Of a stretch of 64,000 nucleotides of DNA, positions 1 through 11,070 are shown piece by piece. Made by a program: the position numbers and the translations under genes. Every line of letters starts with the position of its first letter. Position 1 is the first letter of the stretch. Below the pieces are notes generated by a model. The model saw only the letters and a list, made by a program, of their open reading frames with translations, was not told the origin of the DNA and made no database searches. The DNA is from JAWXBK01 sp040878185 (GTDB taxonomy: Bacteria > Pseudomonadota > Alphaproteobacteria > Dongiales > Dongiaceae). Location: assembly GCA_040878185.1 (NCBI GenBank), contig JBBDMS010000035.1, positions 29,040 through 93,039 of the forward strand, in the 5' to 3' direction.

Positions 1-207
1 GCGGCGCTCGGAGAATTCATGCCGATTTTTATCGTCATGCTGGCCCCGCCTTGGCCGCGGCGGCCCCGTACCCGATGCCGCCATCGGGTCGATCCCTCGG
101 GCCGGCGGCAAACAAGGCCCGAGCATCGTATATTAGTCAGACCCTGTCGATGGCGCGGCCGAGATCGCTGCGCTTCGGGTGGATCGCAGGGGGTCGGCCG
201 GTACCCG

Positions 208-672
208 TCAGCGACCGGTCCAGAGGGCGCGGCACGCCTCGTGCAGCACGCCGGGCACCGCGTCGAGCCGCCGCGCCATGCCGCGATAGAGCGCGGCGAC
301 GGGGCCGAGCGGCGCCTCGAGCGCATCGGGCCGGATCGCCTGCAGGTCCTCCATGGAGAGGCCGAACACGGCGGTCGCGATGCCGGCATACCAGGCGGCG
401 CCCGAACACATCGCGCAGGGCTCGACGGTCGAAACGAGAATGCAGCCTGAAAGATCGCCGCCGCGCGCGGCAATCGCCGCACGCACCGCATCGAACTCGC
501 CGTGCCGGGTCGGATCGCCGCTGGCTGCGACACGATCGTGTTCGACGGCGATCGCCACACCGTCGGCGCCGATCACCGCGGCGCCGTAGGGAAGTTCGCC
601 GGCAGCGATCGCCGCGCGTGCCGCCTCGAGCGCAACGCGCATGCCGCTTTCATGGAATTGCGGCGTCGACAT
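208..672 (-). CDS. Zinc-dependent nucleoside deaminase (cytidine/guanine/tRNA-adenosine deaminase family)
   Basis: A 154-residue protein with the zinc site of the CMP/dCMP deaminase family: H57-G-E59, then P85-C86-A-M-C89. In this family the His and two Cys hold zinc and the Glu shuttles protons during hydrolytic deamination of a base. The sequence does not show which base or nucleoside is used; guanine deaminase-like and tRNA deaminase-like proteins have this length. It starts 24 nt after the stop of the upstream 3-hydroxyisobutyrate dehydrogenase gene on the same strand, so it is probably the last gene of that operon, without an obvious biochemical link. The 207 bases downstream, to the window edge, show no supportable gene. 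Confidence 0.8.
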   Translation of the reverse strand: MSTPQFHESGMRVALEAARAAIAAGELPYGAAVIGADGVAIAVEHDRVAASGDPTRHGEFDAVRAAIAARGGDLSGCILVSTVEPCAMCSGAAWYAGIATAVFGLSMEDLQAIRPDALEAPLGPVAALYRGMARRLDAVPGVLHEACRALWTGR

Positions 673-696
673 GGCGCTAGCTCGCGCGCACCGGCA

Positions 697-1590
697 TCAG
701 GATTCGCCGCGCGCGGCGCGCGCGAGACGGGGCAGCATGGCGGAGAAATCGCGCCCGCCGTCGCCGCCTTCGACCATCGCGTCGTAGAGCGCGCAGGCGG
801 CGGCGCCGAGCGGAGTCGCCGCCCGCACGTCGGCCGCGGCTTCCTGCGCGAGTTTCAGATCCTTCAGCATCAGCGCCGCGGCAAAGCCGGGCTGGTAGCC
901 ATTGTCGGCCGGACTCTTCGGGCCGACGCCGGGCACCGGGCAATAGGCGTTGACCGACCAGCAACTGCCCGACGAGGTCGAGACCACGTCGAACAGTTTC
1001 TGCGCATCGAGCCCGAGCTTGGATGCGAGCGCGAAGGCTTCGCAGGCGCCGATCATCGAAATACCGAGCAGCATGTTGTTGCAGATCTTCGCCGCCTGGC
1101 CGGCGCCGCCCGGCCCGCAATGAACGCTGCGCTTGCCCATCGCGGCCAGAACCGGGTCGGCTGTCGCAAAGGCCGCGTCGCTGCCGCCGGCCATGAAGGT
1201 GAGCGTCGCAGCCGTAGCGCCCGCGACGCCGCCCGAGACCGGCGCATCGAGACTGAGCAGGCCCGCTTCATCGGCGAGCCTGTGCACATCGCGCGCGCTC
1301 GCGACGTCGATGGTCGAACAATCGATCAGCAATGCGCCGCGTTTCATCGCCGGCACGATCTCGCGATGGACCACGCGCACATGGCTCCCCGCCGGCAGCA
1401 TCGTGACGACGATCGCGCGATCGCGCGCGCAGGCGATCGCATCGGCAGCGATCGCGACCTTGTTTTCGCGCGCCGAATCGCGGGACGCGGCAACCAGATC
1501 GAAGCCGGTCACGTCATGTCCGGCCTTCACCAGGTTCGCTGCCATCGGCCCGCCCATATTGCCCAGTCCGATAAAGCCGATGGCTGTCAT
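697..1590 (-). CDS. mmsB: 3-hydroxyisobutyrate dehydrogenase
   Basis: 297 residues, the usual family length. It oxidises 3-hydroxyisobutyrate to methylmalonate semialdehyde with NAD+, a late step of valine breakdown. The N-terminal Rossmann motif is at residues 6-17 (G8-L-G10-N-M-G13), the substrate-binding stretch DAPVSGG at 115-121, and the catalytic Lys168 sits in AAKICNN. The start ATG shares bases with the stop of the preceding hydrolase gene (TGATG), indicating translational coupling. The order dehydrogenase, hydrolase, this gene follows the order of reactions from isobutyryl-CoA. Confidence 0.93.
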   Translation of the reverse strand: MTAIGFIGLGNMGGPMAANLVKAGHDVTGFDLVAASRDSARENKVAIAADAIACARDRAIVVTMLPAGSHVRVVHREIVPAMKRGALLIDCSTIDVASARDVHRLADEAGLLSLDAPVSGGVAGATAATLTFMAGGSDAAFATADPVLAAMGKRSVHCGPGGAGQAAKICNNMLLGISMIGACEAFALASKLGLDAQKLFDVVSTSSGSCWSVNAYCPVPGVGPKSPADNGYQPGFAAALMLKDLKLAQEAAADVRAATPLGAAACALYDAMVEGGDGGRDFSAMLPRLARAARGES

Positions 1591-2744
1591 CAGGCGGTCT
1601 CCCCGGGCGCCGTTGCGCCGCGTTGCGAGGGTTGTTCGAAGGTGAGTTCGTTGTCGCCGAGCGGCGCCAGCATCGCATCGACGAGAGCGTCGGAAACATC
1701 CGCGAGGCTGGGCGGATCCCAGGCCGGCGGCGTATCGCGCGAGAGGATCGCGGCGCGAATCCCTTCGTAGAGATCGCCGCGCTCGATCGAGCGCCAGGCA
1801 AAGCGATATTCGAGGCGCAGCGCTTCCTCGATCGCCCCCTCGATCGACATGAATTCGCGCGCCCGGTTGATCGCCCGGAAGGCGCAGGCAACCGACAGCG
1901 GCGCGTTGCGCGCGATCCCGTCGAGGGCGAAGGACGCAAACTCGCGCGCGCCTTCGCCGCCGGCGTCGGTGCGCTGCGCCTCGAGCCGTGCCATCACCTC
2001 GCCCAGCGTGTCGGCTGCAAAGAGGCGATCGATATCGGCGATACGGCGGCCGAGCGGGCCGGGCAGTGTGTCGGTCGCAAGATCGTCGAGCAGTTCGTCG
2101 ACCGGCTCGCCGGCGACCAGTGCCTCGACCAGCGCCGGCAGATCGCGCGCCGGCACGAAGCGATCGGCGAAACCGGCGCGGATCGCATCGGCAGCACCAA
2201 AACGCGCCGCGGTGAGACCGAGATAAAGGCCGAGCGCGCCGGGTGTGCGCGCGAGAAGCAGCGTGCCGCCGACGTCGGGCAGGAAGCCGATCGAGGCTTC
2301 GGGCATCGCCAGCAGCGAGTTGTCGGTGACGATGCGGTGCGAGCCATGCGCGGAAATGCCGATACCGCCGCCCATCACGATGCCGCGCATCAGCGCGACA
2401 TAGGGTTTCGGATAATGTGCGATCGCGGCGTTGAGCCGGTATTCGTCGCGCCAGAAATCGCGGCAGGAGCCGGGATCGCTGCGGCCGTGATCGTAGAGAT
2501 AGCGGATATCGCCGCCGCCGCAAAACGCACGCTCGCCCGTCCCGTCGACCACGATCCGTGTCACGCGCGGATCGTCGCGCCATTCCTCGAGCGCGGTGTG
2601 AATGCCGCGCACCATCGCATGGGTCAAGGCGTTCAGCGAATCGGGTCGATTGAGGGTTATGCGGCCGGCCGCGCCCTCGATCCGCAGGATGAGCGCGTCC
2701 GACTGATCGCCGGACGAATCCGGCTTCGCCTGTGGATCGGTCAT
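1590..2744 (-). CDS. 3-hydroxyisobutyryl-CoA hydrolase (enoyl-CoA hydratase/isomerase family)
   Basis: 384 residues of the crotonase fold. Visible landmarks are FCGGGD at 74-79 and MGGGIG at 124-129, which form the oxyanion hole, and the acidic residues Glu149 (MPE) and Asp157 (PDVGG) expected in the hydrolase branch. It cleaves 3-hydroxyisobutyryl-CoA to free 3-hydroxyisobutyrate in valine degradation. The length exceeds that of simple enoyl-CoA hydratases (about 260 residues) and fits the HIBCH group. Its start overlaps the stop of the acyl-CoA dehydrogenase by 4 bp and its stop overlaps the mmsB start, so three genes are read as one coupled unit. A separate enoyl-CoA hydratase for the middle step is not visible here. 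Confidence 0.9.
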   Translation of the reverse strand: MTDPQAKPDSSGDQSDALILRIEGAAGRITLNRPDSLNALTHAMVRGIHTALEEWRDDPRVTRIVVDGTGERAFCGGGDIRYLYDHGRSDPGSCRDFWRDEYRLNAAIAHYPKPYVALMRGIVMGGGIGISAHGSHRIVTDNSLLAMPEASIGFLPDVGGTLLLARTPGALGLYLGLTAARFGAADAIRAGFADRFVPARDLPALVEALVAGEPVDELLDDLATDTLPGPLGRRIADIDRLFAADTLGEVMARLEAQRTDAGGEGAREFASFALDGIARNAPLSVACAFRAINRAREFMSIEGAIEEALRLEYRFAWRSIERGDLYEGIRAAILSRDTPPAWDPPSLADVSDALVDAMLAPLGDNELTFEQPSQRGATAPGETA

Positions 2745-3892
2745 TCCGCGCCGCGTGCCAGCATGGCGCGGGCGACGATCACCCGCATGATCTCGTTCGA
2801 TCCCTCGAGGATCTGGTGGACGCGCAGATCGCGCACAATCTTCTCCAGGCCGAAATCGGCGAGATAGCCGTAGCCGCCATGAAGCTGCAACGCTTCGTTC
2901 GCGACGCGGAAGGCGATGTCGGTCACGAAGCGCTTCACCATCGCGCAATGCGCCGTCGCATCGCTATCGCCGCGATCGAGTTTCCACGCCGCCTGGCGCA
3001 GGAACACGCGCGCCGCCTCGAGCTCGGTTTCCATGTCGGCGAGGCGGAACTGCAGCGCCTGGAAGGAATCGAGCCGATGCCCGAAGGCCTCGCGCTCGCG
3101 CATATAGACGAGCGTGCGATCGAGGGCTTCCTGCGCCGCACCGAGCGACGAGGCCGCCATGTTGAGCCGGCCGCCGTCGAGCGCCTGCATCGCATATCTG
3201 AAGCCGGCGCCTTCCGTGCCCAGAAGATTCGCCGCCGGCACGCGGCAGTTCTCGAGAATCACCTGCGCGGTCGGTTGCGCGTTCCAGCCCATCTTGCGTT
3301 CGTTCGCACCGAAGGAAAGACCGCGCGTCCCTTTCTCGACAAGCAGAGTGGAAATCCCGCGCGGGCCCGGAGCGCCGGTCCGCACCATTACCAGATAGAG
3401 CTCGGAGACGCCGCCGCCGGAGATGAACGACTTGCTGCCGTCGATCACATAGTCGTCGCCATCGCGCCGCGCGCGGGTCGTCAGCGCGGCCGCATCGGAG
3501 CCCGCGCCCGGTTCGGTCAGGCAATAGCTCGCGATCGTCGCCATCGAGCAGAGACCCGGCAGGAAGCGCGCACGCTGCGCATCGTCGCCGAACGCATCGA
3601 CCATCCATGCGCACATGTTATGGATCGAGAGGAAGGCCGCGATGGTCGGGCAGCCATGCGCCAGCGCCTCGAAGATGAGGGTCGCATCGAGCCGGCCGAG
3701 CCCCGTGCCGCCGCGCGCCTCGTCGACATAGATGCCGCCCATGCCGAGCGCGGCCGCCTCGCGCAGCACGTCGACCGGAAAATGCCTCGCCTGGTCCCAG
3801 GCGACGGCGTGCGGGGCGAGCCGGTCGGCAGCGAAGCCGCGCGCCATCGCCTCGATCGCACGCTGTTCCTCGGTCGGCTCGAATCCGTACAT
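2741..3892 (-). CDS. Acyl-CoA dehydrogenase, probably isobutyryl-CoA dehydrogenase
   Basis: 383-residue FAD-dependent acyl-CoA dehydrogenase. The CLTEPGAGSD flavin-binding stretch, the QLHGGYGY motif and the C-terminal LEGSNEIMRV motif carrying the catalytic glutamate are all present. The family oxidises the alpha-beta bond of short acyl-CoAs and passes electrons to ETF. Position at the head of an operon with the hydrolase and mmsB points to isobutyryl-CoA from valine as substrate; this is inference from context. The reading frame stays open far upstream on this strand, but the start at MYGFEPTEEQ matches the family's usual N-terminus. The 240 bases before it are a divergent promoter region shared with the DUF255 gene and hold no other gene. 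Confidence 0.9.
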   Translation of the reverse strand: MYGFEPTEEQRAIEAMARGFAADRLAPHAVAWDQARHFPVDVLREAAALGMGGIYVDEARGGTGLGRLDATLIFEALAHGCPTIAAFLSIHNMCAWMVDAFGDDAQRARFLPGLCSMATIASYCLTEPGAGSDAAALTTRARRDGDDYVIDGSKSFISGGGVSELYLVMVRTGAPGPRGISTLLVEKGTRGLSFGANERKMGWNAQPTAQVILENCRVPAANLLGTEGAGFRYAMQALDGGRLNMAASSLGAAQEALDRTLVYMREREAFGHRLDSFQALQFRLADMETELEAARVFLRQAAWKLDRGDSDATAHCAMVKRFVTDIAFRVANEALQLHGGYGYLADFGLEKIVRDLRVHQILEGSNEIMRVIVARAMLARGAE

Positions 3893-4132
3893 TAAATCGT
3901 ACCTCCCGGGGATCGACGCGCGGGTCCGACGACGCCGCACCGGCCGATCGCGGCGGATCGTATCGCGGCCGCTATCGGGCGGCCATAGCATCCGCCGGCA
4001 AGAAGCCCGACTGATAGATGGCAGCCGCGCGGGATTCGCAGCGGTGGGCGGGTTGTGCAGCGCCAGCCGGCTGGCCAAGTATGGCGGATCGGCACCGGTC
4101 CTTTCCGCCGCCGCCCCGCCATCGGAGTAATC

Positions 4133-6514
<2,382 letters not shown>

Positions 6515-6544
6515 GGCGGAGAATGCGATGGCCCCCTCGCCCTA

Positions 6545-6616
6545 CCCTCTCCCCCTAAAGAAGGGGGAGAGGGATGCGAAGGGTTGGCGCAAGCAGCGCC
6601 TTACCCGGAGCCGGGT
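6545..6616. repeat. Cluster of GC-rich hairpins (REP-like intergenic element)
   Basis: Three hairpins in a row between the DUF255 and alkyltransferase genes: a perfect 12-bp stem of pyrimidine/purine tracts (6545-6556 with 6562-6573, 5-nt loop), then GGCGC/GCGCC (6586-6600), then ACCCGG/CCGGGT (6603-6616). A related CCCCCTCCC-type palindrome pair occurs at 42743-42857. Such clusters are common interspersed elements in alphaproteobacteria. There is no T tract, so a simple intrinsic terminator is less likely. Confidence 0.7.
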
Positions 6617-6674
6617 GAGGGGGTGCGCAACATTCGGAGAGCGCATCGCGATGCCGGGACGATAGGATGAAACC

Positions 6675-7148
6675 ATGCGTGCCGAACTCACCGTCAAATC
6701 GCCGCTCGGGCCGTTGACCATCACCGAAGAGGATGGCGCGATCGTCGCGCTGCGCTTCGGCGAGTCGGTCGGCGAGCAGAGCGAAACGCCGTTGCTGGTC
6801 GCCGCCGCAACCCAGCTCGATGCCTATTTCTATTGCGGGCTGAAAGATTTCGACCTGAAACTCGCGCCGAAGGGCAGCGAGACCGAATGCGCGATCTGGG
6901 CGCTGATGAACGCGATTCCGTTCGGCGAGACGCGCTCCTATGGCGAGATCGCGCGCGATGCCAGCGATCCCGCGCACAAGGTAATGCCGCAGGAAGTGGG
7001 CCAGGCCTGCGGGCGCAATCCGATTCCGATCATCCAGCCCTGCCATCGCGTGCTCGCGGCCGGCGGCGCGCTCGGCGGCTTTTCGGCGCCGGGCGGCGTC
7101 GAGACCAAGCTCGCGCTGCTGCGGCACGAAGGCGCGATGCTGCTGTAG
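6675..7148 (+). CDS. ogt: Methylated-DNA--protein-cysteine S-methyltransferase
   Basis: 157-residue suicide repair protein that moves the alkyl group from O6-alkylguanine in DNA to its own cysteine. The acceptor is Cys123 in the signature PCHRV (122-126), preceded by the helix-turn-helix region around GETRSYGEIAR (84-94). The N-terminal domain is short, as in Ogt proteins without the Ada regulatory part. An AGGA Shine-Dalgarno lies upstream of the ATG. A second, diverged Ogt paralogue is at 57026-57562. Confidence 0.92.
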   Translation: MRAELTVKSPLGPLTITEEDGAIVALRFGESVGEQSETPLLVAAATQLDAYFYCGLKDFDLKLAPKGSETECAIWALMNAIPFGETRSYGEIARDASDPAHKVMPQEVGQACGRNPIPIIQPCHRVLAAGGALGGFSAPGGVETKLALLRHEGAMLL

Positions 7149-7270
7149 GGGCAGCACCCATGCCGCTGCCGCGACCGGCCCGCGGTTGCCAGCCAGCCGG
7201 GCCTGGCCGTAGCCTTGCCGGCCATGATCCCCCTCTTCCACCCTGCGCCGCCGACCTGGTCGTCCCGCCG

Positions 7271-8038
7271 ATGAGCGCGCCGGCCGCACCCGACCGCAGC
7301 GCCAGGATGGACCTGACCGAGGACCTGGTCGCCCGGGTCGAGCGCCTCGAACCCGATCCCGGCCCGATGCCCGGGGTCGTCCAGTTCGCCGATGCGGATT
7401 ACGCGCAGACGATCGCCGATCTCATGGCGCAATACCGGCCCGAGCGTCTGCATGTCTTCGCCTACGGATCGCTGCTCTGGAAACCGGAGTTCGAAATCGA
7501 AAGCCAGACGCGCGCCGTGGCGCATGGCTGGCATCGCGCGTTCTGCCTACGGCTCACGCGCTGGCGCGGCACGCGCGAGCAGCCGGGCCTGATGATGGCG
7601 CTCGATCGCGGCGGCTGCTGCAACGGCGTCCTTTACCGCCTGCCGGCGGGCGACATCGAGGCGCAGATCGACCGGCTATTGCGCCGCGAGATGAGTTCGA
7701 AGCCGCCCGCCAACATGCCGCGCTGGCTCGATGTCGAAATCGATGGGGGGTCGCAGCGCGCGCTCGCCTTCACCGCCAATCCGAAGGGCAATAATTACTG
7801 CGGCAAGCTCACGCACGAGGATGTCGCGCGCATCCTCGCGCGCGCCGCCGGCCATTGGGGATCGGGCGCCTCCTATCTCTATCGGACGGTCGCGCATCTC
7901 GATGCGCTCGGCATCCGCGATCGCAATCTCTGGCGGCTGCAGCAGATGGTCGCAGCCGAAATTCGCGCGCTGGGCGAAAAGCAGGGCAGCGAAGACGGGG
8001 TTGTTCCGCCGGTAGCCAATCAGCCGCCCGGCCGATAA
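7271..8038 (+). CDS. chaC: Gamma-glutamylcyclotransferase, ChaC family
   Basis: About 255 residues. The glycine-rich FAYGSLLW motif (63-70) is the substrate-binding loop of ChaC proteins, which cleave glutathione to 5-oxoproline and Cys-Gly in the cytosol. Downstream RGTREQPGLMMAL corresponds to the second conserved block with the catalytic acid. The start is uncertain: ATG 7271 is used, but ATG 7307 (MDLTEDL) is equally possible and neither has a strong Shine-Dalgarno. The frame stays open far upstream into the ogt gene, which is not meaningful. Confidence 0.85.
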   Translation: MSAPAAPDRSARMDLTEDLVARVERLEPDPGPMPGVVQFADADYAQTIADLMAQYRPERLHVFAYGSLLWKPEFEIESQTRAVAHGWHRAFCLRLTRWRGTREQPGLMMALDRGGCCNGVLYRLPAGDIEAQIDRLLRREMSSKPPANMPRWLDVEIDGGSQRALAFTANPKGNNYCGKLTHEDVARILARAAGHWGSGASYLYRTVAHLDALGIRDRNLWRLQQMVAAEIRALGEKQGSEDGVVPPVANQPPGR

Positions 8039-8091
8039 TCTCGGCGTCAATCCAACACCGAAACCACCCGAACGGCCCGGGAGACAGCCGC

Positions 8092-9066
8092 ATGACCCAT
8101 GCGTTCCGATTTCACGAGACCGGCGGGGCCGACGTGCTGCGCTGGGAAAAAGTCGATCCGGGCAAACCGGGGCCGGGTGAGGTCCTGATCCGCAACACCG
8201 CTGTCGGCCTCAATTATATCGACATCTATGTGCGCACCGGGCTCTACCCCGCCAAACTGCCCTCGGGCATCGGTTTCGAGGCGGCGGGCGTTGTCGAGGC
8301 GATCGGACCGGGGGTCACCGAAGTGAAAGTCGGCGATCGCGTCGCGCATGAAGGCGGACCGCTCGGCGCCTATGCCGAAGCGCGCATCATGCCGGCCGCG
8401 ACCCTCATCAGGCTGCCCGATGCGATCGACGACAAGACCGCGGCCGCGATGATGCTGAAGGGCATGACGGCCGAGTATCTGATCCGCCGCACCTATCCGG
8501 TCAAGAAAGGCGAGACGGTTCTGTTTCATGCCGCGGCCGGCGGCGTCGGGCTCATCGCCTGCCAGTGGCTGAAGCATCTCGGCGCCATTGTGATCGGCAC
8601 CGTCGGCTCGAAGGAGAAGGCGGCGCTGGCGAAGGCGCATGGCTGCGATCATCCGATCCTCTATCGCGAGGAGAATTTCGTCGCGCGCGTGAAGGAAATC
8701 ACCGGCGGCAAGGGTGTGCCGGTCGTGTTCGACGGCGTCGGCAAGGATGTGTTCCTCGCATCGCTCGACTGCCTCCAGCCGCGCGGCATGATGGTCACGT
8801 TCGGCAACGCGTCGGGGGCGGCCGATCCGATCAAGCCTTTGCTGCTTTCGCAGAAGGGCTCGCTCTTTCTCACGCGGCCGACGCTCGCGAGCTACACCGC
8901 GACGCGCGACGACCTGCTCGCCTGCGCGCAGGCGCTGTTCGACGTCGTCGAATCGGGCGCGGTCAGGATCGAGATCAACCAGACCTATCCGCTGAAAGAG
9001 GCGGCAGAGGCGCAGCGCGATCTCGAGGCGCGCAAGACGACCGGCTCGACGGTGCTGCTGCCATGA
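8092..9066 (+). CDS. qor: NADPH:quinone oxidoreductase, zinc-free MDR family
   Basis: 324 residues, the standard length for QOR-type medium-chain reductases. It has the N-terminal GroES-like domain (NTAVGLNYIDIYVRTG), the nucleotide-binding motif AAAGGVG near residue 147, and no zinc-ligand cysteines, as expected for quinone oxidoreductases. The protein probably reduces quinones with NADPH in the cytosol. GGGAGA precedes the ATG. The stop overlaps the start of the next gene by 4 bp (ATGA). Confidence 0.9.
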   Translation: MTHAFRFHETGGADVLRWEKVDPGKPGPGEVLIRNTAVGLNYIDIYVRTGLYPAKLPSGIGFEAAGVVEAIGPGVTEVKVGDRVAHEGGPLGAYAEARIMPAATLIRLPDAIDDKTAAAMMLKGMTAEYLIRRTYPVKKGETVLFHAAAGGVGLIACQWLKHLGAIVIGTVGSKEKAALAKAHGCDHPILYREENFVARVKEITGGKGVPVVFDGVGKDVFLASLDCLQPRGMMVTFGNASGAADPIKPLLLSQKGSLFLTRPTLASYTATRDDLLACAQALFDVVESGAVRIEINQTYPLKEAAEAQRDLEARKTTGSTVLLP

Positions 9067-9683
9067 ACAAGATCGTCAAACTCGATCGCGCCTTTTACTG
9101 GGCGACCGCCGACGGGCCGGGGATCGAGCAATGCCGGCTGCGCAGCGACGAAATCGACGATGGCTATGTCATGCACGGGCTTGCACTGGGCATCGCCGGC
9201 GACGGGCGCGAGAAGGGGAAGCCCTATCGCCTCACCTACAAGCTCAAGACCGACGCCGGCTGGAACACGCGCAAGGCGGTGCTCGAAGCGCAGATCGGCG
9301 ACGCGCCCGAGACGACGCGCATCCTGCGCAGCGACGGCAAGGGCCGCTGGAAGGACGAGCATGGTGACAGGATCGAGGCGTTCGACGGCTGTATCGACAT
9401 CGATCTCTGGGCGACGCCGCTGACCAACACGCTGCCGCTGCGGCGGCTCGCGCTGCGCGCCGGCGGGTTCAAACCGGGCGCGCGCGAGACGATCCAGGTG
9501 CTCTGGGTCACCGGCCCGACGCTCGCGATGCAGAAGGCGCCGCAGCATTACACGCTGCAGCCGCCGGGATCATCGGGCGGCCGCGCCCTCTTCGAGGATG
9601 GCACCAGCGATTTCTGCGCCGAGATCGCGCTCGATCGCGACCAGTTCGTCACCGACTATCCGGGGCTGTTCCGGCGGCTGTAG
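9063..9683 (+). CDS. Putative glycolipid-binding domain protein
   Basis: 206-residue soluble protein without signal peptide or membrane segment. It resembles the family named putative glycolipid-binding (a beta-rich domain of about 190 residues), judged from overall pattern: the CRLRSDEIDDGYVMHG start, the central YKLKTDAGWNTRK segment, and a C-terminal TDYPGLFRR ending typical of the group. No catalytic residues can be named. It is translationally coupled to the quinone oxidoreductase by a 4-bp overlap. Confidence 0.65.
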   Translation: MNKIVKLDRAFYWATADGPGIEQCRLRSDEIDDGYVMHGLALGIAGDGREKGKPYRLTYKLKTDAGWNTRKAVLEAQIGDAPETTRILRSDGKGRWKDEHGDRIEAFDGCIDIDLWATPLTNTLPLRRLALRAGGFKPGARETIQVLWVTGPTLAMQKAPQHYTLQPPGSSGGRALFEDGTSDFCAEIALDRDQFVTDYPGLFRRL

Positions 9684-9714
9684 AGTCTCGCAGCGACAAA
9701 GCGAGATACATGCC

Positions 9715-10887
9715 GTGACAAACACCCGGAACGCGGCGCCTCCCTGGTCGGTCGATCCGGTCGTCGCATGGCTGATCGACGAGGGACGGTTCTTTACCGC
9801 GCTGGCGACGCTGACGACGGGTCTCGGCGAGCGCCTGGTCCTGGCCGGCGCGCCGCTGTCGCGGCTGCGCATTTCCGTGCGCATTCTGCACCCGCTGATA
9901 ACCGCGCTGTCGGCGGTCTGGGAGCCGGGCGGCGCGCCGACCGAGCCGGTGCATGTGCCGCACGGGCTCGAACAGCGTGCCAGCTATATCGGTTCGCCGC
10001 TTGAATATGTAGCGCGCACCGGCGGGCCGTTCCGCCGCCGTCTCGCCGACGGCCTCGGGCCCGACGATCACGCGGTGCTGCACGAGATCGCCGCGACCGG
10101 TGCGACCGATTATCTCGCCTTGCTGATGCGCTTCTCCGGCGGCACTCACGGAACGATCGCCTTTGCGACCGATCGCGCGCAGGGTTTCGAGGATCACGAT
10201 ATCGCGGAGTATGAACGCATTACCCGCGTCCTCGTGCCGATCGTCGAGGCCCGCGTCTGGCGGCGGCTCGCCGAAACGCTGGCCGACACCTATATCGGGC
10301 CGCGCAGCGGACGGCGCGTGCTCGAAGGGCGGATCCGGCGCGGCGATGTCGAAACCCTGCGCGCGGCGATCTGGTTCTCCGACATTCGCGGCTGGAGCCG
10401 CATCGCGAACGAGCGTTCGGCCGACGAGGCGGTCGCCATTGCCAACGATTATTTCGCCCTGATCGACACCGCGATCGTCGCAGCGGGTGGTGAAGTGCTG
10501 AAGCTGATCGGCGATGCGGTGCTGGCGATCTTTCCGGCGGACACCGCGGACGCAAAAAGCGAGGGTGCGCTCTGCCGCGCCGCGATTGCCGCGGCATCGA
10601 CCGCACGGGCGCTGGCGCATGAACGCAAGGCCGGATTCGAGTTCGGCATCGGCCTGCATCTTGGCGAACTGATCTACGGCAATGTCGGTTCGAAAAGCCG
10701 GCTCGATTTCACCGTGATGGGACGCGCCGTCAATTACGCAGCGCGGATCGAAAAGCTGACGCGCGCACTCGGCGAACCCGTCGTGCTGTCGCAGGCGCTG
10801 GCCGACGCCAGCGGTCTTTCCTGCCGCGATCTCGGCGCCCATCCGATCGCCGGCTGGGACGGGCCCGTGCGCCTCTTCGCGCCGTGA
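9715..10887 (+). CDS. Class III adenylate/guanylate cyclase with unassigned N-terminal sensory region
   Basis: 390 residues from GTG 9715. Residues ~213-385 form a class III nucleotide cyclase domain: FSDIRGW with metal ligand Asp223 and GDAVLAIF with the second ligand Asp267, spaced as in active enzymes, then the GLHLGELIYGNVG and NYAARIEKLT blocks. It makes cAMP or cGMP. The first ~210 residues contain no membrane segment and resemble a GAF-like sensor only loosely. GTG was chosen because it begins just after the upstream gene; an upstream ATG would extend into that gene. Confidence 0.85.
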   Translation: MTNTRNAAPPWSVDPVVAWLIDEGRFFTALATLTTGLGERLVLAGAPLSRLRISVRILHPLITALSAVWEPGGAPTEPVHVPHGLEQRASYIGSPLEYVARTGGPFRRRLADGLGPDDHAVLHEIAATGATDYLALLMRFSGGTHGTIAFATDRAQGFEDHDIAEYERITRVLVPIVEARVWRRLAETLADTYIGPRSGRRVLEGRIRRGDVETLRAAIWFSDIRGWSRIANERSADEAVAIANDYFALIDTAIVAAGGEVLKLIGDAVLAIFPADTADAKSEGALCRAAIAAASTARALAHERKAGFEFGIGLHLGELIYGNVGSKSRLDFTVMGRAVNYAARIEKLTRALGEPVVLSQALADASGLSCRDLGAHPIAGWDGPVRLFAP

Positions 10888-10951
10888 CGAGTCCCATTCT
10901 GAGCCTGTCGAGGGACGAAGGACGGCGTGGCCGCGAGAACGAGCAATGCGA

Positions 10952-10992
10952 CAAAAGAAAACGCGGCGGCCCCGTCTTTCAGGGCGCCGCCG
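10952..10992 (-). terminator. Intrinsic terminator downstream of rho
   Basis: Read on the minus strand, a GC-rich stem (CGGCGG.../...CCGCCG with an inner CCC/GGG pair and one bulge) is followed by GTTTTCTTTTG (plus-strand positions 10952-10961). It lies about 80 nt after the rho stop codon and fits a Rho-independent terminator. Confidence 0.6.
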
Positions 10993-11070
10993 TGCATCAT
11001 CGCTTGTGGTCGGAACAAGGAGCGCGGGTTCGCCACGATCCGACGCCCTCGCCCGCCGTCCCGCCCTCGT

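Noticed and set aside
9649..10842. 397-codon minus-strand frame over the cyclase gene
   Set aside because: Antisense shadow; the plus strand has the complete cyclase motif set.
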